The notes under the pieces: generated by a model
What the model was told of the DNA's origin: nothing
Databases searched by the model: none
Seen by the model: the letters and a program-made list of their open reading frames with translations, nothing else
Shown here: piece by piece, positions 51,216 through 60,312 of the stretch
Layout: the number at the start of each line of letters is the position of its first letter
Position numbering within the stretch: the stretch's first letter is position 1
Made by a program: the position numbers and the translations under genes
DNA from: Angustibacter luteus
GTDB taxonomy: Bacteria > Actinomycetota > Actinomycetes > Actinomycetales > Angustibacteraceae
Reading direction: 5' to 3'
Assembly (NCBI RefSeq): GCF_039541115.1
Contig: NZ_BAABFP010000007.1
Coordinates: 62,001 to 126,000, forward strand
DNA length: 64,000 nt

Positions 51216-52217
51216 ATGCCGGGGTCGTCGCTGCCGTTGAGCCGGGTGCCGCCGTCCAGGGACGCGCCGCCGCTGCGGTGGGGTGTCATGGGCACGGGAT
51301 GGATCGCCGAGCGGTTCGTCACGGCGCTGCGTGCCCACACCCGGCAGCTGCCGCACGCCGTCGGGTCGCGAAATCCAGGGAGCGCGGCCGCCTTCGCGGC
51401 GGACCACGGCCTGCCAGTCGCGCACGGCTCGTACGAGCACCTGCTGGGTGACCCGTCCGTCGACGTCATCTACGTCGCCACCCCGCACAGCCACCACCTC
51501 GAAGCCGCCCTGGCCACGATCGCCGCGGGCAAGCACGTCGTCGTCGAGAAGCCCCTGGGCGTCAACGCCGACGAAGCAGAACGCATCGCGTCGGCCGCCC
51601 GCGAGCAGGGGGTCTACTGCGTCGAGGCGCTGTGGACGCTGTTCCTGCCCAAGTTCGACGTGCTGCGGCAGGTCCTGGACGACGGCGCCGTCGGTGAACC
51701 GTTGTCGGTCGTGGCGGACCTCGGTGACTGGTTCGACGACAGCCACCGCATCCGCCGCGCGGACCTGGCCGGCGGCGCCATGCTCGACCTCGGGACCTAC
51801 CCGGTCAGCCTCGCCACGTGGGTCCTCGGCGAACCCGCCGACGTCGCCGCGCTGGCCGCCCGAACGGGCGACGTGACGGCCCAGTTCGGGGCGGTCCTGC
51901 GGTCGCCGGTCGGGGCTATCGCCTCGCTGTTCTCGTCGATCGACTCGATCACGCCCACGACGGCGATGATCGCCGGTACCGAGGGAGGGATCATCCTCGA
52001 CGGGCCGTTCTTCATGCCCGGCCGGTTCGTCGTCCGCGACCGGCGAGGCCCTCCGCTGGTCTGGGACGAGCCGGCCGTGGGCCACCAGGGACTTCACTTC
52101 GAGGCCGCCGCAGTCGCCCGAGACCTGGCGGAGGGTCGGACGGAGTCGTCTGTCCGCCCACTGCGGGCGAGCATCGAGACCCTGCGCACGATGGACCGGA
52201 TCACCGCCGCCGGCTGA
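51216..52217 (+). CDS. Gfo/Idh/MocA oxidoreductase (third in the region)
   Basis: This 333-residue oxidoreductase has the Rossmann motif WGVMGTGWIAERF at about residues 22-34, VEKPLG near 112 with the catalytic lysine, and GGAMLDLGTYPVSLA near 188. It is closer to the trans-1,2-dihydrobenzene-1,2-diol dehydrogenase/xylose dehydrogenase branch than to IolG, judged by its HSHHLEAALATIAAGKHV pattern. It follows gntR by 11 bp and may share its transcript. No ribosome site is clear at ATG 51216, and a GTG at 51246 is possible. Its substrate may be an inositol derivative. Confidence 0.83.
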   Translation: MPGSSLPLSRVPPSRDAPPLRWGVMGTGWIAERFVTALRAHTRQLPHAVGSRNPGSAAAFAADHGLPVAHGSYEHLLGDPSVDVIYVATPHSHHLEAALATIAAGKHVVVEKPLGVNADEAERIASAAREQGVYCVEALWTLFLPKFDVLRQVLDDGAVGEPLSVVADLGDWFDDSHRIRRADLAGGAMLDLGTYPVSLATWVLGEPADVAALAARTGDVTAQFGAVLRSPVGAIASLFSSIDSITPTTAMIAGTEGGIILDGPFFMPGRFVVRDRRGPPLVWDEPAVGHQGLHFEAAAVARDLAEGRTESSVRPLRASIETLRTMDRITAAG

Positions 52218-52419
52218 GCTCGATGCACTGGCGATCGCCGGGTGTTGGGAGCACACCGGAGCGGGCGGTCGACAGGGGTCGGCCAGCTGGGTCAGTCGCC
52301 CAGCCTGAGTGGCGTTGCCCCGGATGGGTGAGGATGGTGCCTGCAGGGGCGGCTCCAGCCGCCCAGTCGACCGGGGACTGGTGGTTGTTCGTGTGGCTTC
52401 GCGGGTTCGGCGGTCGGCC

Positions 52420-54522
52420 GTGAACCGGCTCAGCAGCGCGTCCTCGCCGTACCTGTTGCAGCACAAGGACAACCCGGTGGACTGGCAGGAGTGGGGACCG
52501 GAGGCGTTCGACGAGGCCCGACGGCGCGACGTGCCGATCCTGCTCAGCATCGGCTACGCGTCCTGCCACTGGTGCCACGTGATGGCTCACGAGTCCTTCG
52601 AGGACGTCGCCACCGCGGCCGACCTGAACGCCGGCTTCGTCGCGGTCAAGGTCGACCGCGAGGAGCGGCCGGACGTGGACGCCGTCTACATGGAGGCCAC
52701 CGTCGCGATGACCGGCCACGGCGGCTGGCCGATGACCGTCTTCCTCACCCCGGACGGCACGGTCTTTCACGCCGGCACCTACTACCCACCGACCCCCCGA
52801 CAGGGCATGCCGTCGTTCCGCCAGCTGCTCGCGGCCGTCAGCGAGGCGTGGCGGGAGCGGCGCGAGGAGGTCGAGTCGGCCAGCGAGCGGATCACCCGCG
52901 CTCTCGCCGACCAGCGGGCGACGACCGGGGGAGTGGCCGGCGAACTGCCGACCGCCCATGACCTCGAGCAGGCCGTGCACCGGGTCGCCACCGACCACGA
53001 CCAGCGCAACGGTGGGTTCGGCGGCGCGCCGAAGTTCCCGCCGTCCATGGTGCTCGAGTGGTTGCTGCGGCACGCCGCCCGCGTCGGCACGGAGCCCGGC
53101 ACCAGTGGCGCCATCGCCGCCGCCATGGCCACGAACACGTTGCAGCACATGGCGTCCAGCGGCACCTACGACCAGCTCGAGGGCGGCTTCGCGAGGTACA
53201 GCGTGGACGCCGCGTGGGTCGTGCCGCACTTCGAGAAGATGCTCTACGACAACGCGTTGCTGGCGCGCGTCTACCTGCACTGGTGGCGGCTGACGGGTGA
53301 CCCGCTGGGACGACGGATCGCCCTCGAGACGTGCGACTTCATGCTGCAGCGACTGGGCACGGGCGAGGGCGGACTGGCCAGCGCGCTCGACGCCGACACC
53401 CCCACCGGCGAGGACGGCCACGGTGTCGAAGGGCTCACCTACGTGTGGACCCCGGCCCAGCTCGTCGAGGTGCTCGGCCCGGACGACGGGGCCTGGGCCG
53501 CGCAAGCGTTCGGGGTGACCGACGCGGGCACGTTCGAGCACGGATCGTCGACGCTGCGGCTGCTGGTCGACGTGGACGACGTCGACGCCCCGTCGGAAGA
53601 CGTCGACCGCTGGCAGGCGGCGCGCGACGCGTTGCGGCAGAGCCGGTCCACCCGCCCGCAGCCGTTCCGCGACGACAAGGTCGTGGCGGCCTGGAACGGC
53701 CTGGCGGTCGCCGCGCTGGCCGAGACGGGCGCGCTGCTGGAGCGGCCGGACCTGGTGGAGGCGGCCGCTCGTGCGGCCGGCCTGCTGCTCGACGTCCACG
53801 TGGTCGACGGCGGGTTGCGCCGGGTGTCGCTGGGTGGCCGGGCCGGCGCACCGGCCGGCACGTTGGAGGACCACGGGGACGTGGTCGAGGGCCTGCTGGC
53901 GCTCTACGCGGCGACCGGCGAGCCGCGGTGGGCGCAGGCGGCGTCCGAGCTGGTGGACCAGGTGCGCCAACGGTTCTGGGACGGCGCGACCGGCTTCAGC
54001 GACACCGCGTACGACGCTCCGGACCCGCTGCTCGCGGCGGCCGGCGGCCGGCGTCCGGCCGATCCGGCGGACAACGCGTACCCCTCCGGCGTCGCGGCGG
54101 CCGCGGGGGCGTTGCTGTCGTGGTCCGCGCTCAGCGGCGACGCCGCGAGCCGGGACGCCGCCGAGCGCGCGCTCGCGTTGATCGCCCGCGTCGCGGCCAG
54201 CTCGCCGCGGTTCGCCGGGTGGGGTCTAGCGGTCGCCGAGGCGGCTTTGGACGGTCCGCGCGAGGTCGCCGTCGTCGGCCCGTTGGACGACCCGGCGACG
54301 CGCGAGCTGTGGGACGCGGCACTGCACGGGACCGCCCCCGGCCTGGTGGTGGCGGCGGGGGAGCCGGGCACCCGCCCCGCGGTCCCGCTGCTGGAGCAGC
54401 GTGACCTGGTCGACGGACGCCCGGCGGCCTATGCCTGCCGCGCGATGGTCTGCGACCTCCCGACGTCCGATCCGGCGCGGCTGCGCGCGTTCGTTGGACC
54501 GGGAGCGGAAGGCCTGGACTAG
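52420..54522 (+). CDS. DUF255 thioredoxin-domain protein (YyaL/SSP411 family)
   Basis: This 700-residue protein has an N-terminal thioredoxin-like DUF255 domain (NRLSSASSPYLLQHKDNPVDW; CHWCH motif near residue 50; GGWPMTVFLTPDG near 103). A long (alpha/alpha)6-barrel-like region follows, with PKFPPSMVLEW near 206 and HFEKMLYDNALL near 270. These match the family of SPATA20/YyaL proteins, sometimes called N-acylglucosamine epimerase-like; biochemical function is unproven. The GTG at 52420 begins the conserved NRL start. In mycobacteria its relative (Rv1084) sits directly after the mca-linked small gene. Its TAG overlaps the stop of hemolysin III. Confidence 0.9.
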   Translation: MNRLSSASSPYLLQHKDNPVDWQEWGPEAFDEARRRDVPILLSIGYASCHWCHVMAHESFEDVATAADLNAGFVAVKVDREERPDVDAVYMEATVAMTGHGGWPMTVFLTPDGTVFHAGTYYPPTPRQGMPSFRQLLAAVSEAWRERREEVESASERITRALADQRATTGGVAGELPTAHDLEQAVHRVATDHDQRNGGFGGAPKFPPSMVLEWLLRHAARVGTEPGTSGAIAAAMATNTLQHMASSGTYDQLEGGFARYSVDAAWVVPHFEKMLYDNALLARVYLHWWRLTGDPLGRRIALETCDFMLQRLGTGEGGLASALDADTPTGEDGHGVEGLTYVWTPAQLVEVLGPDDGAWAAQAFGVTDAGTFEHGSSTLRLLVDVDDVDAPSEDVDRWQAARDALRQSRSTRPQPFRDDKVVAAWNGLAVAALAETGALLERPDLVEAAARAAGLLLDVHVVDGGLRRVSLGGRAGAPAGTLEDHGDVVEGLLALYAATGEPRWAQAASELVDQVRQRFWDGATGFSDTAYDAPDPLLAAAGGRRPADPADNAYPSGVAAAAGALLSWSALSGDAASRDAAERALALIARVAASSPRFAGWGLAVAEAALDGPREVAVVGPLDDPATRELWDAALHGTAPGLVVAAGEPGTRPAVPLLEQRDLVDGRPAAYACRAMVCDLPTSDPARLRAFVGPGAEGLD

Positions 54523-55280
54523 CTCGGGTGCGAGTACACCGCGAACGAGACCGCGATGTAGTGCACGACGAACGCGGCGACGGTGCAGGCGTGGAAGATC
54601 TCGTGGAAGCCGAACCAGCGCGGGCTCGGGTTCGGGCGTTTGATGCCGTAGATGACACCGCCGGCGGTGTAGAGGCCGCCGCCGACGATGATCAGCACGA
54701 TCAGCGCGACGCCCCCGGTGTGCAGGAACGCCGGCAGGTAGAACACCGCGACCCAGCCGAGGGCGATGTAGACCGGGGTGTAGAGCCAGCGGGGGGCGCC
54801 CACCCAGAACACCCGGAACAGCACCCCGAGCAGGGCGCCGATCCAGACCACGAGCAGCAGCGTGCGCGCCTTGCCCGGAGGCAGCAGCAGTGCCGCGAAC
54901 GGCGTGTAGCTGCCGGCGATGATCAGGAAGATGTTCGAGTGGTCCATGCGCTTGAGCAGGATCGCGGTGCGCGGCGACCAGTTGCCCCGGTGGTACAGGG
55001 CGCTGGTGCCGAACAGCAGGGCGGCGCTCAACGTGAAGATGGTCGCGGTGATCCGGCCGGCCGGGCTGGGGGCCAGCGCGATGAGCACGATCCCGGCTGC
55101 GACGACCAGCGGGAACGTGCCCGCGTGCAACCAGCCGCGCAGCTTGGGCTTCACCGCGGCGACGGCGTCCGAGACGGCCGTCATGGCATCGCTCATCGCG
55201 TCGCCGACGGTCTCGCCCATGCCGGCGCGCTGCGACTCGTCACCAGGGTTCTGGTTCGTGGCGCTGGGCTGCTGGCTCAT
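54519..55280 (-). CDS. Hemolysin III family (PAQR-like) membrane protein
   Basis: This 253-residue protein has a polar N-terminus of about 45 residues and then seven membrane helices. Conserved elements are SALYHRGNWSP near 95, MDHSNIFLIIAGSYTPF near 113, and the late GFHEIFHACTVAAFVVHY near 223; the histidines and aspartate form the metal site of PAQR-type hydrolases. Function in bacteria is unclear despite the name. The stop TAG is read from the CTAG at 54519-54522 that also holds the stop of the convergent DUF255 gene. ATG 55280 is chosen; GTG 55289 is possible. Confidence 0.9.
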   Translation of the reverse strand: MSQQPSATNQNPGDESQRAGMGETVGDAMSDAMTAVSDAVAAVKPKLRGWLHAGTFPLVVAAGIVLIALAPSPAGRITATIFTLSAALLFGTSALYHRGNWSPRTAILLKRMDHSNIFLIIAGSYTPFAALLLPPGKARTLLLVVWIGALLGVLFRVFWVGAPRWLYTPVYIALGWVAVFYLPAFLHTGGVALIVLIIVGGGLYTAGGVIYGIKRPNPSPRWFGFHEIFHACTVAAFVVHYIAVSFAVYSHPS

Positions 55281-55484
55281 GCGCTCCACCCTAACCTACG
55301 GTTGCGTAAGTTACTAGCGCGTAACCTGAGTGGTCCGCACCACGTTCGCCCCTGCCAGTTGTGAAGATGCCGTGCGTGAGCGTCGAGCGAGGGCTCGCTG
55401 ACGGCCGAGGCCCACCTTACGGGAGTAGCGTGACGGCGGCTGCCCGGACGGGTATCGCGAACGTGAACGACGGAGGGCACGATA

Positions 55485-56246
55485 GTGGGGCTGCGGGATC
55501 TGGCCTACGGCGTCTACGAACGCCGGCTGGCGGCCTCCCTGACGGCCGACTCGATCCCCCGGCACGTCGGCGTCATCGTCGACGGCAACCGACGTTGGGC
55601 GCGGGCGGCCGGCGCCGGCACGGCGGCCGGCCACGCGGCGGGCGCGGACAACATGGAGCGGCTGCTCGAGTGGTGCGACGAGGTCGGGGTCGAGGTCGTC
55701 ACCCTGTGGCTGCTGTCCACCGACAACTTCAACCGCCCCCCCGAGGAGCTCGCGGCGCTGATGCCGATCATCGAGGACCTCACCTCGCGGATCGCAGCCA
55801 CCGGGCGCTGGCGGGTGCACCCGGTGGGTGCGCTCGACCTGCTGCCTGACGACACCCAGCGCCGGCTCAAGGAGCTCGACGAGAGCACCCGGCACGTCCA
55901 GGGCCGCACGGTGAACGCCGCCATCGGGTACGGCGGACGACGCGAGATCGCGGACGCCGTCCGGTCCCTGATGAAGGAGCACGCCGCGAAGGGGACGTCG
56001 ATCGAGGAGCTGGCCGAGATCCTCGACGTCGAGCACATCAGCGAGCACCTCTACACCCGCGGCCAGCCCGACCCCGACCTGGTGATCCGTACCTCCGGCG
56101 AGCAGCGGCTCGGCGGCTTCCTGCTCTGGCAGAGCGCGCACAGCGAGTTCTACTTCTGCGAGGCGTACTGGCCCGACTTCCGCAAGGTCGACTTCCTGCG
56201 CGCCCTGCGGGCCTACGGCCAGCGCGAGCGCCGCTTCGGCACCTGA
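55485..56246 (+). CDS. uppS: Isoprenyl (Z-polyprenyl diphosphate) synthase
   Basis: This 253-residue cis-prenyltransferase makes polyprenyl diphosphates from IPP. It has VGVIVDGNRRWAR near residue 29 with the catalytic aspartate, LSTDNFNRP near 78, and the C-terminal IRTSGEQRLGGFLLWQSAHSEFYF with arginine and glutamate for IPP binding. Position after hemolysin III matches the short-chain Z-farnesyl diphosphate synthase (Rv1086) rather than the long-chain Rv2361c in mycobacteria, so product length is uncertain. GTG 55485 follows CGGAGGG by 7 bases. Confidence 0.92.
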   Translation: MGLRDLAYGVYERRLAASLTADSIPRHVGVIVDGNRRWARAAGAGTAAGHAAGADNMERLLEWCDEVGVEVVTLWLLSTDNFNRPPEELAALMPIIEDLTSRIAATGRWRVHPVGALDLLPDDTQRRLKELDESTRHVQGRTVNAAIGYGGRREIADAVRSLMKEHAAKGTSIEELAEILDVEHISEHLYTRGQPDPDLVIRTSGEQRLGGFLLWQSAHSEFYFCEAYWPDFRKVDFLRALRAYGQRERRFGT

Positions 56247-56267
56247 CCCGGCCCTCTCCTCGCCGGC

Positions 56268-56355
56268 TGTTGATCACGTTCAGTGGGCGACACGCCGCTT
56301 CTCGAGGCGAACGACCCTCGAGAAGCGGGTGTAGACCCACTGAACGTGATCAACA
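56268..56355. repeat. Large composite inverted repeat (88 bp)
   Basis: Outer arms 56268-56287 and 56336-56355 are perfect 20-bp complements. Inner arms 56295-56307 and 56316-56328 are perfect 13-bp complements around an 8-base loop. A 4-bp ACAC/GTGT pairing joins the two stems. The element lies between the convergent uppS and GGDEF-EAL genes, so it may act as a two-way terminator, but it is much longer than the other terminators here and has no U-tract. Confidence 0.88.
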
Positions 56356-56388
56356 ACGGGGGGGCGGCGGACGCAGGACGGCCGAGGC

Positions 56389-58713
56389 TCAGGACGACAG
56401 GCGGGACAGCGAGCTCTGGTCCCGCAGGGTGGCCAGCACCTCGGCGAGCGGCTGCGGCCGCGCGTACAGGTAGCCCTGGCCGTCGCTGCAGCCGGCCATC
56501 CGCAGGACGTCGGCCTGCGACTCGCGCTCGATGCCCTCGGCGACGACGTCCAGGTCCAGCGCTGACGCCATCACCAGGATCGCGTCGACGAGCGCGCGCG
56601 AACGCGGCAGGTGGTCGATGTCCCGCACGAAGGAGCGGTCGATCTTCACCACGTCCACCGGCAGGTGCTGCAGGTAGCCGATCGAGGAGAACCCCACCCC
56701 GAAGTCGTCGATGGACAGCCGGGCCCCCGCGCCGGTCAGCCGCTCGAGCGTCGTGGCCGTGTGCGGGTCGTCCTGGACGAGCACGGTCTCGGTCATCTCC
56801 AGCACGAGCCGGGAGTCCCCGAACGCCTCCACCGCCGCCCGCACCGCCGGCACGAACGTCGGGTCGTGCAGCTGGTGCGCGGACATGTTGACCGCCAGGT
56901 CGATGGGGCCACCCGCGGCCCGGACGAGCTGCGGTGAGTCCGCGACCACCTGCTGCAGCACCCGCTGGCCGAGCGGCACGATCAGGCCGCTGTCCTCCGC
57001 GGCGGGGATGAACAGGTCCGGCGGCACCAGGGCGCCGTCGCGACGCCAGCGGACGAGCGCCTCGACGCCGCCGATCCGACCGGTGTCCAGGTTCACCACG
57101 GGCTGGTAGTGCACGACGAGGTCGTCGCGGATGCCCGTGCGGAGCGCCTCGATCAGCTCCAGGCGCAGGATGCGGTCGGCGCCCAGCGACTCCTCGTACA
57201 GCTGGTACTGGCTCTTGCCCCGGCTCTTGGCGCTGTACATGGCCATGTCGGCGTTGCGCATGACCTCGGCGGCGTAGTCCCCGCCGCTGGACAGCACGAC
57301 GCCCACGCTGGTGCCCACCATGACGCCGTGCCCGGCGACGACGGCCTCGCGGCGGACCGCGGCCAGCACGTCCGTGCACAGCTGCTTGACCACGCTGACG
57401 TGCCCGACGTCGCTGAGCAGCACCGCGAACTCGTCGCCGCCGAGCCGCGCCACGCAGTCCCGCGGCCCGACCACCTGGGTCAGCCGCTCGGCCACGGTGC
57501 GCAGCAGCTCGTCGCCCGCGGCGTGGCCGAACCGGTCGTTGACCGACTTGAAGCCGTCCAGGTCCAGGTACAGGACGGCGACCTGCCGGCGAGCGCTCGC
57601 GCCGAGCAGGGCCGAGTCCAGCCGGTCGGTGAACATCAGCCGGTTCGGCAGCCCGGTGAGGAGGTCGGTGCGGGCCTGGCGTCCGAGCTCGGCCACCAGG
57701 TCCAGCCGGGCGAAGGTCTGCGCGCCGACCCCGGCCAGCGACTCCAGGGCCTGCCGGTCCAGCTCGCCGTCGGTGCGGCGCAGGGTCGCGCTGGGCGTGA
57801 CCAGCCAGTACGGCGTTTCCAGACCGGTCACCGGGGCGCCGATCTCGCGGTCACCCGGCGGTTCGTCCCGCAGGCCGGTCTGCGGACGGTCCAGCACGGC
57901 CTCGGCGTGCTCGGCGAGCAGGCTCAGGACCTCCTCGCCGGACGACGCCCCGAAGATCGCGCCGGACGCGTCGAAGAGGCTGTTGAGCCGGCGTCGCTGC
58001 TCGGCGGCCCGGCTCAGCGCCTGGCTCGCGATCAGGATGGTCGCCAGCGGCACGGCCAGCAGCAGGCTCGCCCACGGGGGCAGCGCCCGGCCCACCAGCG
58101 CGGCGAGGTAGCCGAGGCTGTCGATGCCGACGAACACCAGGCCGGCCAGCAGGCCGCCGCTGTGCCGCACCTGCTCCCACAGCGACGTACCCTCCTCCAC
58201 CGCGACGGAGAAGGCCGAGATGATCAGGTCGAGTACGAAGAACACGACGCAGCCGGCGCCCACCGCGAGCAGCTCGGCGGGCGACGTCCGACCGAGGCCG
58301 TCACCGAGCCGCATCACCAGCACGGCCGCGGTTCCGCAGATCACCGTGATGGCGACGTTGAACAGCCGCACGTCGAGCCGCTTGCGCTTGGACAGCTGGG
58401 CCACGGTCTGACCGAGGGCCCAGATGGTCAGCGCGCCCAGCGGGTGGCCGAGCAGCACCACGAGGGCGACCAGGACGGCGGACTCGAACCCGACCTCGAT
58501 GCCCACGCCGTGCCGGGACAGGCGCAACGGGAACAGCGAGAGCAGCACGATCAGCGGGACGGACAGTGCGCACGCGGCGAACCAGACCCCGTCGACGCTC
58601 CCGGAGAAGGCAAAACCCACCGCAGCGCCGGCCGCGAGTGCGGCGCCGACGCTCATGACCATCAGGTCGAAGGCCCAGCTCGCGCTGGACTTCACCTTGG
58701 GCGCGGCCTGCAT
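56389..58713 (-). CDS. Membrane GGDEF-EAL cyclic di-GMP protein
   Basis: This 774-residue protein has an N-terminal membrane module of about seven helices (residues 18-240), a GAF-like or linker segment (about 245-345), a GGDEF domain with intact RLGGDEFAVLL (GGDEF at 425-429), and an EAL domain with EAL at 551-553. Both active sites look intact, including NMSAHQL and DDFGVGFSS in the EAL part, so it may both make and break c-di-GMP. A sensory role of the membrane part is inferred. It stands alone, convergent with uppS and divergent from phoH. Confidence 0.92.
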   Translation of the reverse strand: MQAAPKVKSSASWAFDLMVMSVGAALAAGAAVGFAFSGSVDGVWFAACALSVPLIVLLSLFPLRLSRHGVGIEVGFESAVLVALVVLLGHPLGALTIWALGQTVAQLSKRKRLDVRLFNVAITVICGTAAVLVMRLGDGLGRTSPAELLAVGAGCVVFFVLDLIISAFSVAVEEGTSLWEQVRHSGGLLAGLVFVGIDSLGYLAALVGRALPPWASLLLAVPLATILIASQALSRAAEQRRRLNSLFDASGAIFGASSGEEVLSLLAEHAEAVLDRPQTGLRDEPPGDREIGAPVTGLETPYWLVTPSATLRRTDGELDRQALESLAGVGAQTFARLDLVAELGRQARTDLLTGLPNRLMFTDRLDSALLGASARRQVAVLYLDLDGFKSVNDRFGHAAGDELLRTVAERLTQVVGPRDCVARLGGDEFAVLLSDVGHVSVVKQLCTDVLAAVRREAVVAGHGVMVGTSVGVVLSSGGDYAAEVMRNADMAMYSAKSRGKSQYQLYEESLGADRILRLELIEALRTGIRDDLVVHYQPVVNLDTGRIGGVEALVRWRRDGALVPPDLFIPAAEDSGLIVPLGQRVLQQVVADSPQLVRAAGGPIDLAVNMSAHQLHDPTFVPAVRAAVEAFGDSRLVLEMTETVLVQDDPHTATTLERLTGAGARLSIDDFGVGFSSIGYLQHLPVDVVKIDRSFVRDIDHLPRSRALVDAILVMASALDLDVVAEGIERESQADVLRMAGCSDGQGYLYARPQPLAEVLATLRDQSSLSRLSS

Positions 58714-59016
58714 GGTGAGTTGACTCCTGGCAGTCGTGATCGGGCGGGCCCCCTCGAGATGCTTCGGCACGAAACGCACCCGACTGGAGTACCCGCTGTT
58801 CACCCGTTCGGTGCGGCGTGTTGCACCGGGACCGACCGGCTCCCGGCGTAGCGTCGAAGACGGCGGACCCGCTCCCTGCGAGTTCGTCCGGGAGGCCCAC
58901 GTGACGCGACCCCAGGGTTGCGGGGAGGGCCGGATCTCGGCCCCGATGGGGGCCCGGTCCCGGCACCTGACCCGCGAGCGTGGCCGGGGTGCGCGCCCCG
59001 GTCCGGGGGAGTCCAC
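58714..59016. other. Divergent intergenic region, GGDEF-EAL / phoH
   Basis: These 303 bases hold the upstream regions of two divergent genes. A GGCCCC-GAT-GGGGCC hairpin lies near 58939-58953, 64 bases before the phoH start. A CAGGAG sequence sits 12 bases before the GGDEF-EAL start. I see no convincing small gene, operator or riboswitch. Confidence 0.5.
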
Positions 59017-60312
59017 GTGACCACTGATCGACGGACGTTCGTGCTCGACACCTCGGTGCTGCTGTCCGACCCGAGAGCCATGCTGCGCTTCGCCGAGCAC
59101 GAGGTCGTGCTCCCCGTGGTGGTCGTGATCGAACTGGAGGGCAAGCGGCACCACCCCGAGCTGGGGTACTTCGCCCGCACGGCGCTGCGGCTGCTGGACG
59201 AGCTGCGGGTGCAGCACGGTCGGCTCGACGCGCCCCTCGAGCTCAGCGGGGGAGGCACCCTGCGGGTCGAGCTGAACCACACCGACCCCGCCTGCCTGCC
59301 GGCCGGCTTCCGCCTCGCCGACAACGACACCCGGATCCTCGCGGTGGCCAAGAACCTGGCCGACGAGGGCGCCGCGGTCACGCTGGTCAGCAAGGACCTC
59401 CCGCTGCGGGTCAAGGCCTCGGCCGTCGGCCTGACCGCCGAGGAGTACCGGGCCGAGCTCGCGGTGGACTCCGGCTGGACCGGCATGGCCGAGATCGACG
59501 TCACCGCGGACGACGTGGCCACCCTCTACGACCAGGGCACCCTCGACCTGGCTGCCGCCGCCGAGCTGCCGTGCCACACCGGTGTCGTGCTGGTCTCCGA
59601 GCGGGGCAGCGGGCTGGGCCGGACGACGCCGGACAAGCAGGTGCGGCTGGTCCGCGGCGACCGGGACGCGTTCGGCCTGCACGGGCGCAGCGCCGAGCAG
59701 CGGATCGCCCTGGACATGCTGCTCGACCCCGACATCGGCATCATGAGCCTCGGTGGTCGGGCGGGTACCGGCAAGAGCGCCCTGGCCCTGTGCGCGGGGC
59801 TGGAGGCCGTGATGGAGCGGCGCCAGCACCGCAAGGTCATCGTGTTCCGCCCGCTCTACGCGGTCGGCGGCCAGGACCTCGGCTACCTGCCGGGCACCGA
59901 GGCCGAGAAGATGGGCCCCTGGGGTCAGGCGGTGTTCGACACGCTCGGCGCGCTGGTCAGCAGCGAGGTCGTCGAGGAGATCATGGACCGCGGCATGCTC
60001 GAGGTGCTGCCCCTCACGCACATCCGCGGGCGCTCGCTGCACGACGCGTTCGTGGTGGTCGACGAGGCGCAGTCTCTCGAGCGCAACGTGCTGCTCACGG
60101 TGCTCAGCCGGGTGGGCCAGAACTCCAAGGTCGTGCTCACCCACGACGTCGCCCAGCGGGACAACCTGCGGGTCGGTCGGCACGACGGAGTCGCTGCAGT
60201 CATCGAGGCGCTCAAGGGCCACCCGCTGTTCGCGCACGTCACGCTGACCCGCTCGGAGCGCTCGCCGATCGCCGCGCTGGTGACGGACCTGCTGGAGGGC
60301 CTCGAGGTCTGA
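59017..60312 (+). CDS. phoH2: PIN-PhoH family ATPase (PhoH2 type)
   Basis: This 431-residue protein fuses an N-terminal PIN ribonuclease domain ([12 protein letters not shown] near residue 8, with acidic residues for metal) to a C-terminal PhoH ATPase/helicase domain. Walker A is [10 protein letters not shown] at about 247-256; Walker B is FVVVDEAQS near 345. Such PhoH2 proteins couple ATP-driven RNA unwinding to cleavage. In mycobacteria it is preceded by a small antitoxin-like gene; none is seen here in the 303-bp upstream gap. The GTG at 59017 follows GGGGGA. Confidence 0.9.
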   Translation: MTTDRRTFVLDTSVLLSDPRAMLRFAEHEVVLPVVVVIELEGKRHHPELGYFARTALRLLDELRVQHGRLDAPLELSGGGTLRVELNHTDPACLPAGFRLADNDTRILAVAKNLADEGAAVTLVSKDLPLRVKASAVGLTAEEYRAELAVDSGWTGMAEIDVTADDVATLYDQGTLDLAAAAELPCHTGVVLVSERGSGLGRTTPDKQVRLVRGDRDAFGLHGRSAEQRIALDMLLDPDIGIMSLGGRAGTGKSALALCAGLEAVMERRQHRKVIVFRPLYAVGGQDLGYLPGTEAEKMGPWGQAVFDTLGALVSSEVVEEIMDRGMLEVLPLTHIRGRSLHDAFVVVDEAQSLERNVLLTVLSRVGQNSKVVLTHDVAQRDNLRVGRHDGVAAVIEALKGHPLFAHVTLTRSERSPIAALVTDLLEGLEV

